The notes below the pieces were generated by a model. It was not told the DNA's origin. It made no database searches and saw nothing but the letters and a program-made list of their open reading frames with translations. Positions 27,101-35,662 of a stretch of 42,149 bases of DNA are shown here, piece by piece. The stretch spans positions 1 to 42,149 of the forward strand of contig NZ_LMOH01000014.1 in assembly GCF_001423245.1 (NCBI RefSeq). Direction: 5' to 3'. A program made the translations under genes and the position numbers. How positions within the stretch are numbered: the stretch's first letter is position 1; every line of letters begins with the position of its first letter. This DNA comes from Aureimonas sp. Leaf324. GTDB lineage: Bacteria; Pseudomonadota; Alphaproteobacteria; Rhizobiales; Rhizobiaceae.

Positions 27101-30100
27101 TCCGGGCCCGCTCCACGCCGTTGCGGTCTTGGTGCTTGTCGATAAGATCGAGAAGGGCCGCCCGCGAGGAGGCGATGAGCGTCCAGAACGCGATGCGCAC
27201 GACCTTGCCGGGCGGCACGCCGACCCGATGGCGCAGCGAGAAGACGGGATCGAGGACTGTGCCGACGGTGTTCGTCAGTGACGTCCCGTTGCTCATGGCC
27301 ATGGCCGTCGCGACGGTACGTCCTCGCCCGAGGAAACGCGCTCGATCCGTTTCGTATTGCAGCGGAGCGGACACTTCGCCCTGCACGACAGCCGTATGGG
27401 CGGCCCAGATCTCCGGCTCGGCGGGAGAACGCCGGCGGCGTGTCGCAACGAGGGCACCGAACTCCGACAGATACTCGGTTTCCACGAACATCTTGGCGAA
27501 AGCCGGGTGCGCATCGTCTGTCGCCGGTGTCGTCAGGACAAGCTCCGCGTAGGAGGTAAGCTCGATCTCACGTCGCTCCGAACCAGCGTTGGTGATGGAG
27601 ACAAGGCGAACCTCTCCGTCGTCCTCACCGGAAACCAAGACCTCCATGGCCGTCGTCAGCGTGTCCTCGCGTCTTGAGAACTTGGCATGGTCCTCGTCGA
27701 AGAGGACGACTTCATCGGCGTCGGATGGGCCGTCCGGCTGGAGACCGGGAGACCATACCTTCGAGGTCGCGACGTCCCGGAGGAAGACGAACGAACCTTG
27801 CGCGTCGCGGGTCGGATCGCCGTGCCAGCGCGACACCGCGATGTCCCGCCAGCGGCTGTAGCCAGCCCCCGTCGCCGTGAGCATGACCGTGTAGCGTCCG
27901 TTGGACAGGAGATGTGTCACCGGCGCCGCCCCTGGCGAGGTCTTCAGGCGCCGGACCGTCGACTTCGCCGACGCGGGGTTCGAGGAGATGTCCCGGACAT
28001 CCTCCGCCCTCGGGTGGGCATCGGAAACGTCCCGGGGCATGCGTTCCTGCAACAAGAGTTCGCTTGCGCGGATCATCGGCTCCCGGTGGAAACGGTCCCG
28101 CATGGGGCCGCCGCCGACGGCGTTGGCGATCGCGACGATCGTCATGCCCTGATGATGGGCCATGTAGTTGCGCACGATCGCGACCTCGGCACCCTCAGGG
28201 ACCCGCGAACGCGTGAAGTCGAGCGCATCGTAGAAGCCGAAGCGGCCCCGTGCCCCGAGCCCTTCGAGACGCCCAAAGTTGCGCAGCGCACCCAGCGGGT
28301 CGACCATCGCAGCGAGCCCGGTCGCATAGGGAGCGACGACGCGATTGTCCGCAAGGCCTCGCTTCAGTCCAAGTCCCGGCACGCCGAAGTTCGAGTACTG
28401 GTAGGTCAACTCCATGTCGCGGGCGTTGTAGGCCGATTCCGAAATGCCCCACGGGATGTTCAGGGATCGGCCATAGGCCTGCTGGCGCTCGACCACGAGA
28501 CGGTTGGTGTCGGCGAGCAAGCTGGTCGCCGGGGCGCGCATCACAAGAGATGGCATGAGGTATTCGAACATCGAGCCCGACCACGATACCAGGGCAGAGC
28601 CGTTGCCGAGCGGTGTCGCCGTCCGCCCTAGGCGGAACCAGTGGCGTGTCGGTGCGTCGCCCTTCGCGATGGCGAAAAGACTGGCGAGGCGCGCCTCGGA
28701 CGCCAAGAGGTCGTAGCAACTGGCATCGAGCCGCTCGTCGGCAACCGAATACCCGATCGACAGAAGCTTGCGGTCGGGATCGACGAGAAAGGCGAAATCC
28801 ATCTCCATCGCCATCGTCCGCGCTCCGGCGGCCAGCTCCAAGAGCCTTCGCTCCAACATGCCCGGCGCGCTGGCGACGTTCGACAGGTCGCGGGAGTGCT
28901 CGTCGACGCGCATGCCCAAAGCCCGCGTCCAGTAGCGGACGTCCGACCACTCCCCGCCGGTCGTCGCGGTGTCGTCGGGGACCGCCCGGGACGCGTCCTG
29001 CGTCAGGTGTCGGATAACCGCGAGACTGGCCTCGATGGGCAAGGCATCTTTCAGGAGGGCTTCGATCCGGTCGAGTATGTCGCCGAGCGGACGCGGATCG
29101 GCGATGGGGAATGACGCGAGAGCGCCACGCACCATGTCCAGGGTGTCGGACAGACCCGAGCGCACGTCGGCCTCGATCGGGGCCTTCTCCCACTCCTCGC
29201 AAGCGTTCGCGAAGGCGATGAGATGGCCCGCAAGGTTGCCACTGTCGACGGAGGAGACGTAGGCAGGATCGAGCGGCCGGAGATCCTCGGTCGCATACCA
29301 GTTCAGGAAGTGTCCCCGAAAGCGCTGGAGCTTGACCAGGGACGCGAAGCACGCTTCCAGCCGTTCCACGGTCTCCAACGTTCCCGTCCAGCCGTAGTCC
29401 CGCGCGGCGACCGACGACAGCAGGTAGAGCCCGACGTTGGTCGGCGAGGTCCGGCGCGCGACGACGGGCTTCGGGTCCTCCTGGAAGTTGTCGGGCGGCA
29501 GCATGTTGTCGGCCGGCGTGACGAACGTCTCGAAGAAGCGCCAGGTGCGCCGCGCGATCAGACGCAGGCTCCTTGCCTCGTCCGTCGAGATCCCGAGGCG
29601 GCCGGAAGCGGTCGGCGAGCGGCTCGACCAGAGGGCCACGGCTGGCGCCGCCAGCCAGAGCAACGCGAACGGCACGACGACTGGCCAGGAGCCCGGCGCG
29701 ACGGCAAGCGCGAACAGGACGGCCGTGAGGGAAACGACGGTCCCCCCGGCCATCCGGCGATAGAAGCCGATCGCATCCAGTCGCGGACTGCCAGAAGATT
29801 GCGCCGCCGTCGTCCACTCCAGGAGGTGGCGGCGGCTGACGTAGAGGCGCCACAGCGTCCGCGAGATGGCGTCCACCATCTGCCAAGCCTGGTCGGGCAG
29901 GAAGGCCAGCGACAGGACGACCTGTGCCAGTCCCATGCGCAGATCGCCGACGAGCATCCCGATGTGGTTGCGAAGCCGGATGCGGGGTGCACCGGGAACG
30001 AGCGTGAAGATCGCCTGGAGAATTGTTGGCACCGCAAGGGCCGCGAGGACGAGAAGGATGCCGACGGCCGCGGACGGCAACGGAAGCAGCCAGCACAGGA

Positions 30101-32579
30101 CGATCAACGCGAAGGTGGTCGGCGCGACCAGCGAACGTCGCAGGTTGTCGACGACCTTGCCGCGACCGACCGCCGGAAGGCCGTCGCCGATCGGCGACCG
30201 GCCGAGCGCCCAGGGAAGGAGCTGCCAGTCGCCCCGCGTCCAGCGGTGCCGTCGCTTGGCGGCCACGTCGTACCGAGAGGGCTGCTCCTCCAATACTTCG
30301 ACGTCGGACGCGAGGCCGGCCCGGGCGAAGATTCCCTCGAAGAGATCATGGCTCAGCATCGCGCTCGCGGGAACGCGGCCCGCCAGCGCCATCTCGAAGG
30401 CGTCGACGTCGTAGATGCCCTTGCCAGTGAACGACCCCTCCCCGAAAAGGTCCTGGTAGACGTCGGACACGGCCGCGGCGTAGGGGTCGATGCCTCCCGG
30501 CCCTGAGACGACCCGTTGGAAGAACGAGCCTTCACGCCCGATCGGGAGCGAGGGCGTGACGCGTGGCTGGAGGATGCCGTAGCCCGAAACGACGCGACGG
30601 CTCCGCGCATCGAACCTCGGACGGTTCAGGGGATGGGCCATCTTGCCGACGAGACGTGTCGCGGCGTCCCGGGGCAGGCGCGTGTCGGCGTCGAGGGTGA
30701 TGACGTAGCGGACGCCGCCCGGCACCTTCGGCAGACGTCCTGCGATCGGTTCGAAGGTCGTATCCTCGGCGCCGCGCAGGAGACGGTTCAGCTCGTGCAG
30801 CTTGCCGCGCTTGCGCTCCCACCCCATCCACACCCCTTCGCCCGCGTCGTAGACACGGCGACGGTGGAGAAGAAGGAAGCGTGCCCCGCCCGGGCCCGGG
30901 CCGTGGCGACGGTTGAGTTCGTCGATGGCGGCGACCCCGATGCGCAGCAGGGCCTCGTCGCCCTCGACGGTTTCGTAGTCGGCGTCGAGGCCGTCGACCA
31001 GCAGGGCGAAGGTGAGGTCGCCCCCGGCTCCCGAGAGATGATGGACCTCAAGGCGTCCGATCTGCTCGAGAAGATCGGCTTCGTCCGTCATCAGGGTCGG
31101 CACGGCGACGAGCGTCCGCTCGGCCGTCGGAACGCCGTCCGCGAGAGCCAATCCCGGAAGGGCAGTGGCTCCGAGGCCGAGCGTCAAGGCGCGGTCGACG
31201 AGGACGGTCGCGACCTCGCTGGCCGGCACGAAGGCGAGAACGAGGAAAGCGGCGAGCCAGCCGACGCCGAGCGACGCAAGGGACATCGCCCACGCGGCGA
31301 GCGCCAGGAACGCCGCCGTCAGCACCAGGATCGATCCCAGATACCCCCAGATGCCGAGACGCGAACTGAGGCGCCGGAACGACGCCCGCGGTCCGGGCCT
31401 GTAGGAAACGGTCCGTTCGAAGGCCGGCCGCCCCTCCCCTACGAGGTGATGGCCCGGGTCCCCGACACGTCGCGCCTCGTCGTCGGTCGCTGACCGCGCG
31501 GCGTCGGCGGCGACGTCCACGGCCCTGTCGGCGATGTCCTGCTCGGTGAGTGCGGAACCGCGTGCGAGGTGCTCGACCGCGCTCCGGTACAGGTTGCGGG
31601 TCGGGAAATCCATGGCGTCGAAGCTGCCCGACCGCCGAAGCAGGACATCCACGAGACTGACGCTCTCGAAGAAGTCGGCCCAGTCGATGTCCGACATCAT
31701 GCGCATGCTGGTGACGATGTTCCGCATGGTGACGTTGGAGATGCCGAGACTCTGCTGCGCGTGATGGACAGCTTGATCCACCGAAAGGGACTGATGTCCA
31801 AGCCGCTCCTCAAGCCACTGCAAGGCTGGCGTGGTTCGAGGATCCTGGTCACGCAACCGCTTGGCCAACTGTGCCGCGAAGTGCTCGGACAACGGGTCTT
31901 TCGGACGCGACAGGATGTCGATCTCGAGCGCCTGGCGTTCGTGCCCCGCGACGAGCACGGCATCCGCCATGGCGTCCGCATCGTCGCGGGCGATTTTCGC
32001 GGTGGTGATCTGGTCCGCCAAGCGTCTCAGGTTCTCGACCAGCACGATGCGCAGGGTGATCGCGATGGCCCAGAGCTCTCCGATCGTCAGCGGCTGGACG
32101 CGTTGGTAGGCCGCAACGAACCTTTCGAGGCTTTCGGGCTCGAAGTTGCTGTCCGTATGGGCCACGTACGCCCAGGCGATGCCGAACACACGGGGATAGC
32201 CAACGAAGGGACCGGCGGCGAGCTTGGGTAGCTGCCGATAGTATCCCCTCGGCAGGTCGGTCTGGATCTCGCGGACCTGCTTCTCGACGATATGGTAGTT
32301 GTCGAGCAGCCACTCCGCGGCGGGGACGACACCCTGTCCCGACGCGACGTCGGCGGCGCTCGCCCGGTAGGCCGCGAGCAGGACCCTCGCGTTTTCCGCA
32401 AGGCGGTCGTGGAGGGAGTAGACCGCTGCGTGTCTGTCCTCGACGGAGTCGGCCGCGGCCAAGGTCTCGGCATGTTGCTCGAGACGGTCCGCTCCGAAGA
32501 GTTCTTCACGAATGGGGCCGGCACCGGCCCATGACGGCGCCGTCCTGCACCAAGCGATAATCGATCGATGAGTGTACAT
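24090..32579 (-). CDS. ndvB: Cyclic beta-1,2-glucan synthase (NdvB/ChvB type)
   Basis: This very large inner-membrane enzyme polymerises glucose from UDP-glucose into a beta-1,2 chain, controls its length and closes the ring; the product is a periplasmic osmoprotectant. About 2829 residues match NdvB length. The first 400 residues are cytosolic. Membrane segments begin near residue 425 (LGSILVLTAAFLALAAWAM), with more around 820-1000. The GT84 glycosyltransferase between them has RYVITLDADTRLPRDAA near residue 630 and HRWTRGDWQLLPW near 785. A glycoamylase-like domain (YSNFGVPGLGLKRGL) is around 1400. Two GH94-type beta domains and a GH94 catalytic domain with TGDWNDGMNRVGE near 2520 follow. 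The reading frame is unbroken over 8.5 kb. ATG 32579 has GAGGA upstream; in-frame ATGs at 32621 and 32633 are alternatives. It probably heads an operon with the two lactate genes. Confidence 0.93.
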   Translation of the reverse strand: MYTHRSIIAWCRTAPSWAGAGPIREELFGADRLEQHAETLAAADSVEDRHAAVYSLHDRLAENARVLLAAYRASAADVASGQGVVPAAEWLLDNYHIVEKQVREIQTDLPRGYYRQLPKLAAGPFVGYPRVFGIAWAYVAHTDSNFEPESLERFVAAYQRVQPLTIGELWAIAITLRIVLVENLRRLADQITTAKIARDDADAMADAVLVAGHERQALEIDILSRPKDPLSEHFAAQLAKRLRDQDPRTTPALQWLEERLGHQSLSVDQAVHHAQQSLGISNVTMRNIVTSMRMMSDIDWADFFESVSLVDVLLRRSGSFDAMDFPTRNLYRSAVEHLARGSALTEQDIADRAVDVAADAARSATDDEARRVGDPGHHLVGEGRPAFERTVSYRPGPRASFRRLSSRLGIWGYLGSILVLTAAFLALAAWAMSLASLGVGWLAAFLVLAFVPASEVATVLVDRALTLGLGATALPGLALADGVPTAERTLVAVPTLMTDEADLLEQIGRLEVHHLSGAGGDLTFALLVDGLDADYETVEGDEALLRIGVAAIDELNRRHGPGPGGARFLLLHRRRVYDAGEGVWMGWERKRGKLHELNRLLRGAEDTTFEPIAGRLPKVPGGVRYVITLDADTRLPRDAATRLVGKMAHPLNRPRFDARSRRVVSGYGILQPRVTPSLPIGREGSFFQRVVSGPGGIDPYAAAVSDVYQDLFGEGSFTGKGIYDVDAFEMALAGRVPASAMLSHDLFEGIFARAGLASDVEVLEEQPSRYDVAAKRRHRWTRGDWQLLPWALGRSPIGDGLPAVGRGKVVDNLRRSLVAPTTFALIVLCWLLPLPSAAVGILLVLAALAVPTILQAIFTLVPGAPRIRLRNHIGMLVGDLRMGLAQVVLSLAFLPDQAWQMVDAISRTLWRLYVSRRHLLEWTTAAQSSGSPRLDAIGFYRRMAGGTVVSLTAVLFALAVAPGSWPVVVPFALLWLAAPAVALWSSRSPTASGRLGISTDEARSLRLIARRTWRFFETFVTPADNMLPPDNFQEDPKPVVARRTSPTNVGLYLLSSVAARDYGWTGTLETVERLEACFASLVKLQRFRGHFLNWYATEDLRPLDPAYVSSVDSGNLAGHLIAFANACEEWEKAPIEADVRSGLSDTLDMVRGALASFPIADPRPLGDILDRIEALLKDALPIEASLAVIRHLTQDASRAVPDDTATTGGEWSDVRYWTRALGMRVDEHSRDLSNVASAPGMLERRLLELAAGARTMAMEMDFAFLVDPDRKLLSIGYSVADERLDASCYDLLASEARLASLFAIAKGDAPTRHWFRLGRTATPLGNGSALVSWSGSMFEYLMPSLVMRAPATSLLADTNRLVVERQQAYGRSLNIPWGISESAYNARDMELTYQYSNFGVPGLGLKRGLADNRVVAPYATGLAAMVDPLGALRNFGRLEGLGARGRFGFYDALDFTRSRVPEGAEVAIVRNYMAHHQGMTIVAIANAVGGGPMRDRFHREPMIRASELLLQERMPRDVSDAHPRAEDVRDISSNPASAKSTVRRLKTSPGAAPVTHLLSNGRYTVMLTATGAGYSRWRDIAVSRWHGDPTRDAQGSFVFLRDVATSKVWSPGLQPDGPSDADEVVLFDEDHAKFSRREDTLTTAMEVLVSGEDDGEVRLVSITNAGSERREIELTSYAELVLTTPATDDAHPAFAKMFVETEYLSEFGALVATRRRRSPAEPEIWAAHTAVVQGEVSAPLQYETDRARFLGRGRTVATAMAMSNGTSLTNTVGTVLDPVFSLRHRVGVPPGKVVRIAFWTLIASSRAALLDLIDKHQDRNGVERARTLAWTQAQVQLRHIGVTPEEAADFQRLAAPLIYADRRFRPSSDAILRGAGPQSGLWQHSISGDLPIVLLKIDDIQDIEQVRQLLRAHEYWRMKRLAVDLVIVNERASSYVQDLQVAIETAVRSSQSRPRLGAELAEGSAYVLRADLMSTQSRLHLDAVARVDFVARRGAIAEQLARVQREYPGSPPAFPSKRRPARGTLRPNLPDLEFFNGFGGFDKEGREYVTVLEPGVATPAPWINVVSNPSFGFQASAEGAGYTWAGNSRENQLTPWSNDPVSDPPGEAFYVRDEDTLEILSPTARPVVSHGAHIARHGWGYSRFEHEAGGLHLDLLQFVPLADPVKISRLRIRNTSEAPRRLTVTAYAELVLGTSRTTSGSFLTTEMDEATGAMFARNPWSTAFPGRVAFADLLGRQTSWSGDRTEFLGRGGSLGVPAALERHEPLSGRTGAGLDPCAALATHVEVPVGETVEIVSLLGQGGSAEEARGLVERYRAASLDAVFAEVRNHWTDLLGTVTVRTPDRAMDIMLNGWLLYQTLACRIWARSAFYQASGAYGFRDQLQDGMALTFARPETTRHHLLRAAGRQFVEGDVQHWWLPQSGQGVRTRISDDRVWLAFAAATYVRASGDAAVLDEDVPFLTGPQLAPGEHDAFFQPMQADESATLFEHCARGLDQCLELTGDLGLPLIGTGDWNDGMNRVGEAGRGESVWLGWLLLRTIAIFSPLAEGRDPERVDRWRKHAEEVRSAIEREAWDGAWYRRATFDDGTWLGSTASEECRIDSIAQSWAVLSGAARPERAKQAMASLGAELVRPDEGLALLFTPPFDRTPHDPGYIKGYPPGLRENGGQYSHAAMWAVFAHAQLGDGEKAHALFALLNPINHARNRADAERYKVEPYVVAADVYSVPPHAGRGGWTWYTGSAGWMYRAGIEGILGIRREGDTFVIDPCLPPSWPMFEASMATGASRCDVRVHNRHGADGRRVEVDGRPQEASGTDVRVPIDAVARRVEIWL

Positions 32580-32865
32580 TGCGTCGTCGTCCTCGGAAGG
32601 TTTTTGAATGCAGGAGGACATGCGATCTCTCATGCACCCGTATCGGACGCATCAGCGGACAATGCGGAAACGGAAGTGGCGACGCGGTCCGCGTCGGGGA
32701 CCGGACGTCTTGCCGCGCCGGGTCGGCTCCCTGTCAGAAGGTGATCGCGCACTTTCGCACGGTTGCGATCCGGAAAGCTGATCCAGGTTAGCGAGGGAAG
32801 TGAAAACCCGCCCCATAAGACACGGACCGCCGGGCCGTCCCGGACTGGCCACCGGGGAGATAAGC

Positions 32866-33240
32866 ATGGCCGCGACGCCCGTTCTTCATTGGCGGGTCCG
32901 GCTCGGCAACCTGCGCCTCCAACGCGGGGCTCTGGGCTTGTGCGCGCTGCTCTCGGGCGCCGTCACGGCCACGATGGCCGAGGACCTGTCAGCCGGGCGC
33001 GCGATCGCCGAGACCAAGTGCTCCCAATGCCATGCGGTCGGCTCCTCCGGCATGAGCCCTCTGGAGTCGGCGCCGCAGTTCCGTTCCCTTCACGAACGCT
33101 ATCCCGTCGAGAGCATCGAGGAGGCCTTGGCGGAAGGGATCTTCGTCGGCCATTCGCCGATGCCCGTCTTCAAGCTGTCGTCACAGGAGGTCGGCGAGCT
33201 TGTCGGCTACATGAAGAGCCTCCGATCGTCGCCGAACTGA
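32866..33240 (+). CDS. Small periplasmic c-type cytochrome
   Basis: The 124-residue product has a signal region (LGLCALLSGAVTATMA) with cleavage expected before EDLS. The haem-binding CSQCH is at about residues 52-56, and a likely distal Met is in GHSPMPVF (about residue 99). It is a class I monohaem cytochrome c of about 9 kDa when mature. It would carry electrons in the periplasm, but no partner oxidase or dehydrogenase lies next to it. ATG 32866 has GGGGAG eight bases upstream; the frame is open 22 codons further. A universal stress protein gene follows at 78 bp on the same strand. Confidence 0.9.
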   Translation: MAATPVLHWRVRLGNLRLQRGALGLCALLSGAVTATMAEDLSAGRAIAETKCSQCHAVGSSGMSPLESAPQFRSLHERYPVESIEEALAEGIFVGHSPMPVFKLSSQEVGELVGYMKSLRSSPN

Positions 33241-33317
33241 CGTCCACGTACCACCCGACCACGTCCGCGACGGATGCCGGGAACCCCGGCCAGTCGCCTG
33301 CAACCCGGAGAGACACC

Positions 33318-33767
33318 ATGTACAGGCACATACTCATCGCGGTGGACGGATCCGAGCAGTCCAAGGGCGGGCTGACGGCGGGTTTGGACATCGCCGAGTT
33401 CGCCGGGGCAAAGGTGACCGTCCTCACCGTCAGCGAACCGTTCCCGGTCTACGACCTCGCCTCCAAGATGGGCCTGTTTCAGGATCCCAAGGAGATCGAG
33501 AGCTACAACACCACCTGCAAGTCGGTGGCGGAACGCATCCTTGCCGAGGCCGGCGGGAAAGCCGCGGCCCGCGCCGTGGACTGCGAGACGCTCCACATCG
33601 AAAACAGCGCCCCCGCGGCGGCCATACTCGAGGCTGCCAGGTTCCGCTCCTGCGACCTGATCGTCCTTGCCTCGCACGGCCTCCGTGGCTTCGAGCGCTT
33701 CGTCATGGGCAGCCAGGCCGCGCGCGTGGTCCAAGGTGCCGAAGTGTCGGTGCTCGTCGTGCGCTAG
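33318..33767 (+). CDS. Universal stress protein, single-domain
   Basis: The 149-residue product starts MYRHILIAVDGSEQSKGGL, the classic UspA beginning. Near the C-terminus the nucleotide loop reads ASHG-nine residues-GS, followed by ARVVQGAEVSVLVVR. The first glycine of the usual G-x2-G-x9-G(S/T) motif is alanine here, so ATP binding is likely but not certain. UspA-type proteins accumulate in growth arrest and stress. ATG 33318 is preceded by GGAGAG. It follows the cytochrome gene and may share its transcript. Confidence 0.92.
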   Translation: MYRHILIAVDGSEQSKGGLTAGLDIAEFAGAKVTVLTVSEPFPVYDLASKMGLFQDPKEIESYNTTCKSVAERILAEAGGKAAARAVDCETLHIENSAPAAAILEAARFRSCDLIVLASHGLRGFERFVMGSQAARVVQGAEVSVLVVR

Positions 33768-33993
33768 GAGGTGCGTCCATGCCCGATCCATGGACCTGCG
33801 CGTTCTTTGCTCCTAGGTCGCTGCTATCAACCAGTCATTCCGCTGGCGACGCGCGGTTAGCCCTGCGCTGTGCTCAACGGCAAATCGATTCTTCGTCGAG
33901 CGGCTCGTTGCGACCCGACAGCGGACGGGCTTGCAGAGCCTCGAGACGACATTAGTGAAGGCTGCGCGCTGACATCGCAACGGCGACGGGTCG

Positions 33994-34662
33994 TCAGGCG
34001 TCTTTTGGAGACCGTGCCGCTGCGGGTTCTACGGGACCGAGGATCGCAGCGTAGCATGATAAGAGCATCATTGCCGCCGCGGCGATCCAGATGCTGATGG
34101 TGCCACGCCGTGAGTGGGCGATCGTGCCGACGGCGGCGCCACCCACGAGAGTACCCCAAAGCACCAGGTACGGTAGCCACGCCCAAGGCGGACCGCCGAC
34201 CAAAGCGCCGGCCATTCGTTGACCGAGCTTCACGAGCGTTCCCGTCATGTATGTGACGCCTATGCTCACCTCGCCGGACCGTTGGAAGACGGTGTTGACG
34301 GCACCCATGGACATCGCCAACGCAACCGCCGTCCACTCGTCCGGGAAACGCCCGTTCCCAATGGCGGCGATCGCCAGGATCGCCGCGACGAACACCAGCA
34401 CGACAGGCTTCCTGCGCGAGCCAGCGGCCACCGCGATCAGCGTTGAGGCCATCACGCCCGCGACGAAGGCGGAAACGACGCACATGGCGGTGACCGCCGT
34501 CTGCGGATCCGTGACGGCGCCCACCCCGAGCCAAGTGGAGTTGCCGCTCATGAACGACACGAAGAGGCCAGCAAGCTTGATGAACCCGATCGCGTCCACA
34601 TAGCCGGCAACCCCGGACAGGCCCACGACCAGTAGCCAGAACCGTTTGTCGTAGCATGTCAT
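33994..34662 (-). CDS. YoaK/DUF1275-family membrane protein
   Basis: The 222-residue product has six or seven hydrophobic segments. Family features are LSGVAGYVDAIGFIKLAGLFVSFMSGNSTWLG at the start, AMSMGAVNTVFQRSGEVSIGVTYMTGTLVKLGQ in the middle, and GTLVGGAAVG near the end. The function of DUF1275 proteins is not established. ATG 34662 was preferred over a TTG at 34680; neither has a strong ribosome site. It stands alone, convergent with the universal stress protein gene. Confidence 0.87.
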   Translation of the reverse strand: MTCYDKRFWLLVVGLSGVAGYVDAIGFIKLAGLFVSFMSGNSTWLGVGAVTDPQTAVTAMCVVSAFVAGVMASTLIAVAAGSRRKPVVLVFVAAILAIAAIGNGRFPDEWTAVALAMSMGAVNTVFQRSGEVSIGVTYMTGTLVKLGQRMAGALVGGPPWAWLPYLVLWGTLVGGAAVGTIAHSRRGTISIWIAAAAMMLLSCYAAILGPVEPAAARSPKDA

Positions 34663-34803
34663 TCCGCTGCCCGTCGTCAACCCACCGATCGTTCGATCCC
34701 ATGACTGAGAAGCCTATCGCGGCTTCCGCTACCAGCAGTCGATCGCCTGCGTCTCAGGGTAAAGCTTCCTGCCCGATCGCGTCTTGGTGAATATGCAACT
34801 CCG

Positions 34804-35193
34804 TCACGTCTCAGGGTAGGTCACTGACGGGGAGCGGAAATGGACGGCCCGCTGGACGAGATCGACCATGTGTTCCGCCGCGTGGATCGTCAGCGGATGT
34901 TGGGTGGCGCCGGGACGCGGTGAGATGTAGGCCGCCATCGCCCGCGCCTCTCGAAGCTGCCATTCGGACGACCCGGCGAGGATCGAGATCATGAGGTTCT
35001 CGAGTGCGATCACTCGCAAGCGCAGATGAACCAGCTCGGTATCCGTTAGCTTCGTGGCATCGGCTTCTTGCCTGCGAAAGGAGTCGATCCTTTCGGGTCT
35101 TCCGCTTCCGGCGCCGCCCTCGTTGTCCCAGCGTGATAGGGCGGCTTGGCGTAGCCGAGAACGTTCGACGGTATCCGGCGTGACGGTGGACAT
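34804..35193 (-). CDS. Hypothetical protein, 129 aa
   Basis: The product is soluble, with a disordered, charged N-terminal third. Two likely helices follow: TKLTDTELVHLRLRVIALENLMISILA and EWQLREARAMAAYISP. I do not recognise a family. ATG 35193 sits behind AAAGGAAATGAG, a fair ribosome site. A second open frame over the same bases on the same strand has arginine/proline-rich shadow composition and was rejected. It lies just after a truncated ATPase gene; the deletion that removed the ATPase ends about 25 bp upstream of this start, so the two may have been brought together by it. Confidence 0.7.
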   Translation of the reverse strand: MSTVTPDTVERSRLRQAALSRWDNEGGAGSGRPERIDSFRRQEADATKLTDTELVHLRLRVIALENLMISILAGSSEWQLREARAMAAYISPRPGATQHPLTIHAAEHMVDLVQRAVHFRSPSVTYPET

Positions 35194-35218
35194 GGCTCAT
35201 TTCCTTTGCGAGTTGTTC

Positions 35219-35595
35219 GAATGGCGTCGAGGGACTTCTCGGCCTTGCCCTCCTGGACGAAGCCGACGATCGCGTTGACGATCACGACCGCCACGATGAC
35301 GGTCGTGTCCACGAACTGGCCGAGCAGCGCCGTCGCCACGGCCGCCGCGATGAGGAAGTAGATCAGTGCGTTGTTGAACTGCGCGAGGAAGCGAACGACC
35401 GGATGGACACCGAGGGCCTGAGGGAGTTCGTTCGGTCCGCTGGTTCGCAGTCTCTCGGCCGCTTCGCGCGCAGTTAGCCCCCCCGAGGCAGCCTCCGACC
35501 GATCGAAGGACGTCGTCGGAGAACCGGGCATGGAACAGCGACTCGGGAATTGCCGTGGTGGATGCGCCGAGGTCGGGCTCAATGAGGTTGTCCAT
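35219..35595 (-). pseudogene. Cation-transporting P-type ATPase, N-terminal fragment with frameshift
   Basis: The reading begins at ATG 35595 and shows the N-terminal domain of Ca/cation P-type ATPases (ESLFHARFSDDVLRSVGG, then GLTAREAAERLRTSGPNELP). It continues with the first membrane hairpin (FLAQFNNALIYFLIAAAVATALLG, then VIVAVVIVNAIVGFVQEGKAEKSLDAIR). Homology stops near 35219; the actuator, phosphorylation (DKTGT) and remaining domains, some 750 residues or more, are gone. In addition a run of seven G on the minus strand (35478-35484) shifts the frame; six would restore it. The gene is therefore dead. It lies 67 bp after a universal stress protein gene on the same strand. Confidence 0.87.
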
Positions 35596-35662
35596 TCGGT
35601 CTCGTGATCCTGGAGTTGCGCGTGCACGGTTTCCGTTGGATGCCTCGGCCGGTTTCCGACGC

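Noticed and set aside
28195-30096. Long open frame (633 codons) inside the glucan synthase gene, with several other long frames on both strands
   Set aside because: The translation is arginine-, proline- and alanine-rich with no domains; it is an artefact of high GC in a real 8.5-kb gene.
34811-35200. Alternative 129-codon frame over the hypothetical gene at 34804-35193
   Set aside because: Its translation is rich in Arg, His and Pro and lacks helix-like patterns, unlike the accepted frame.
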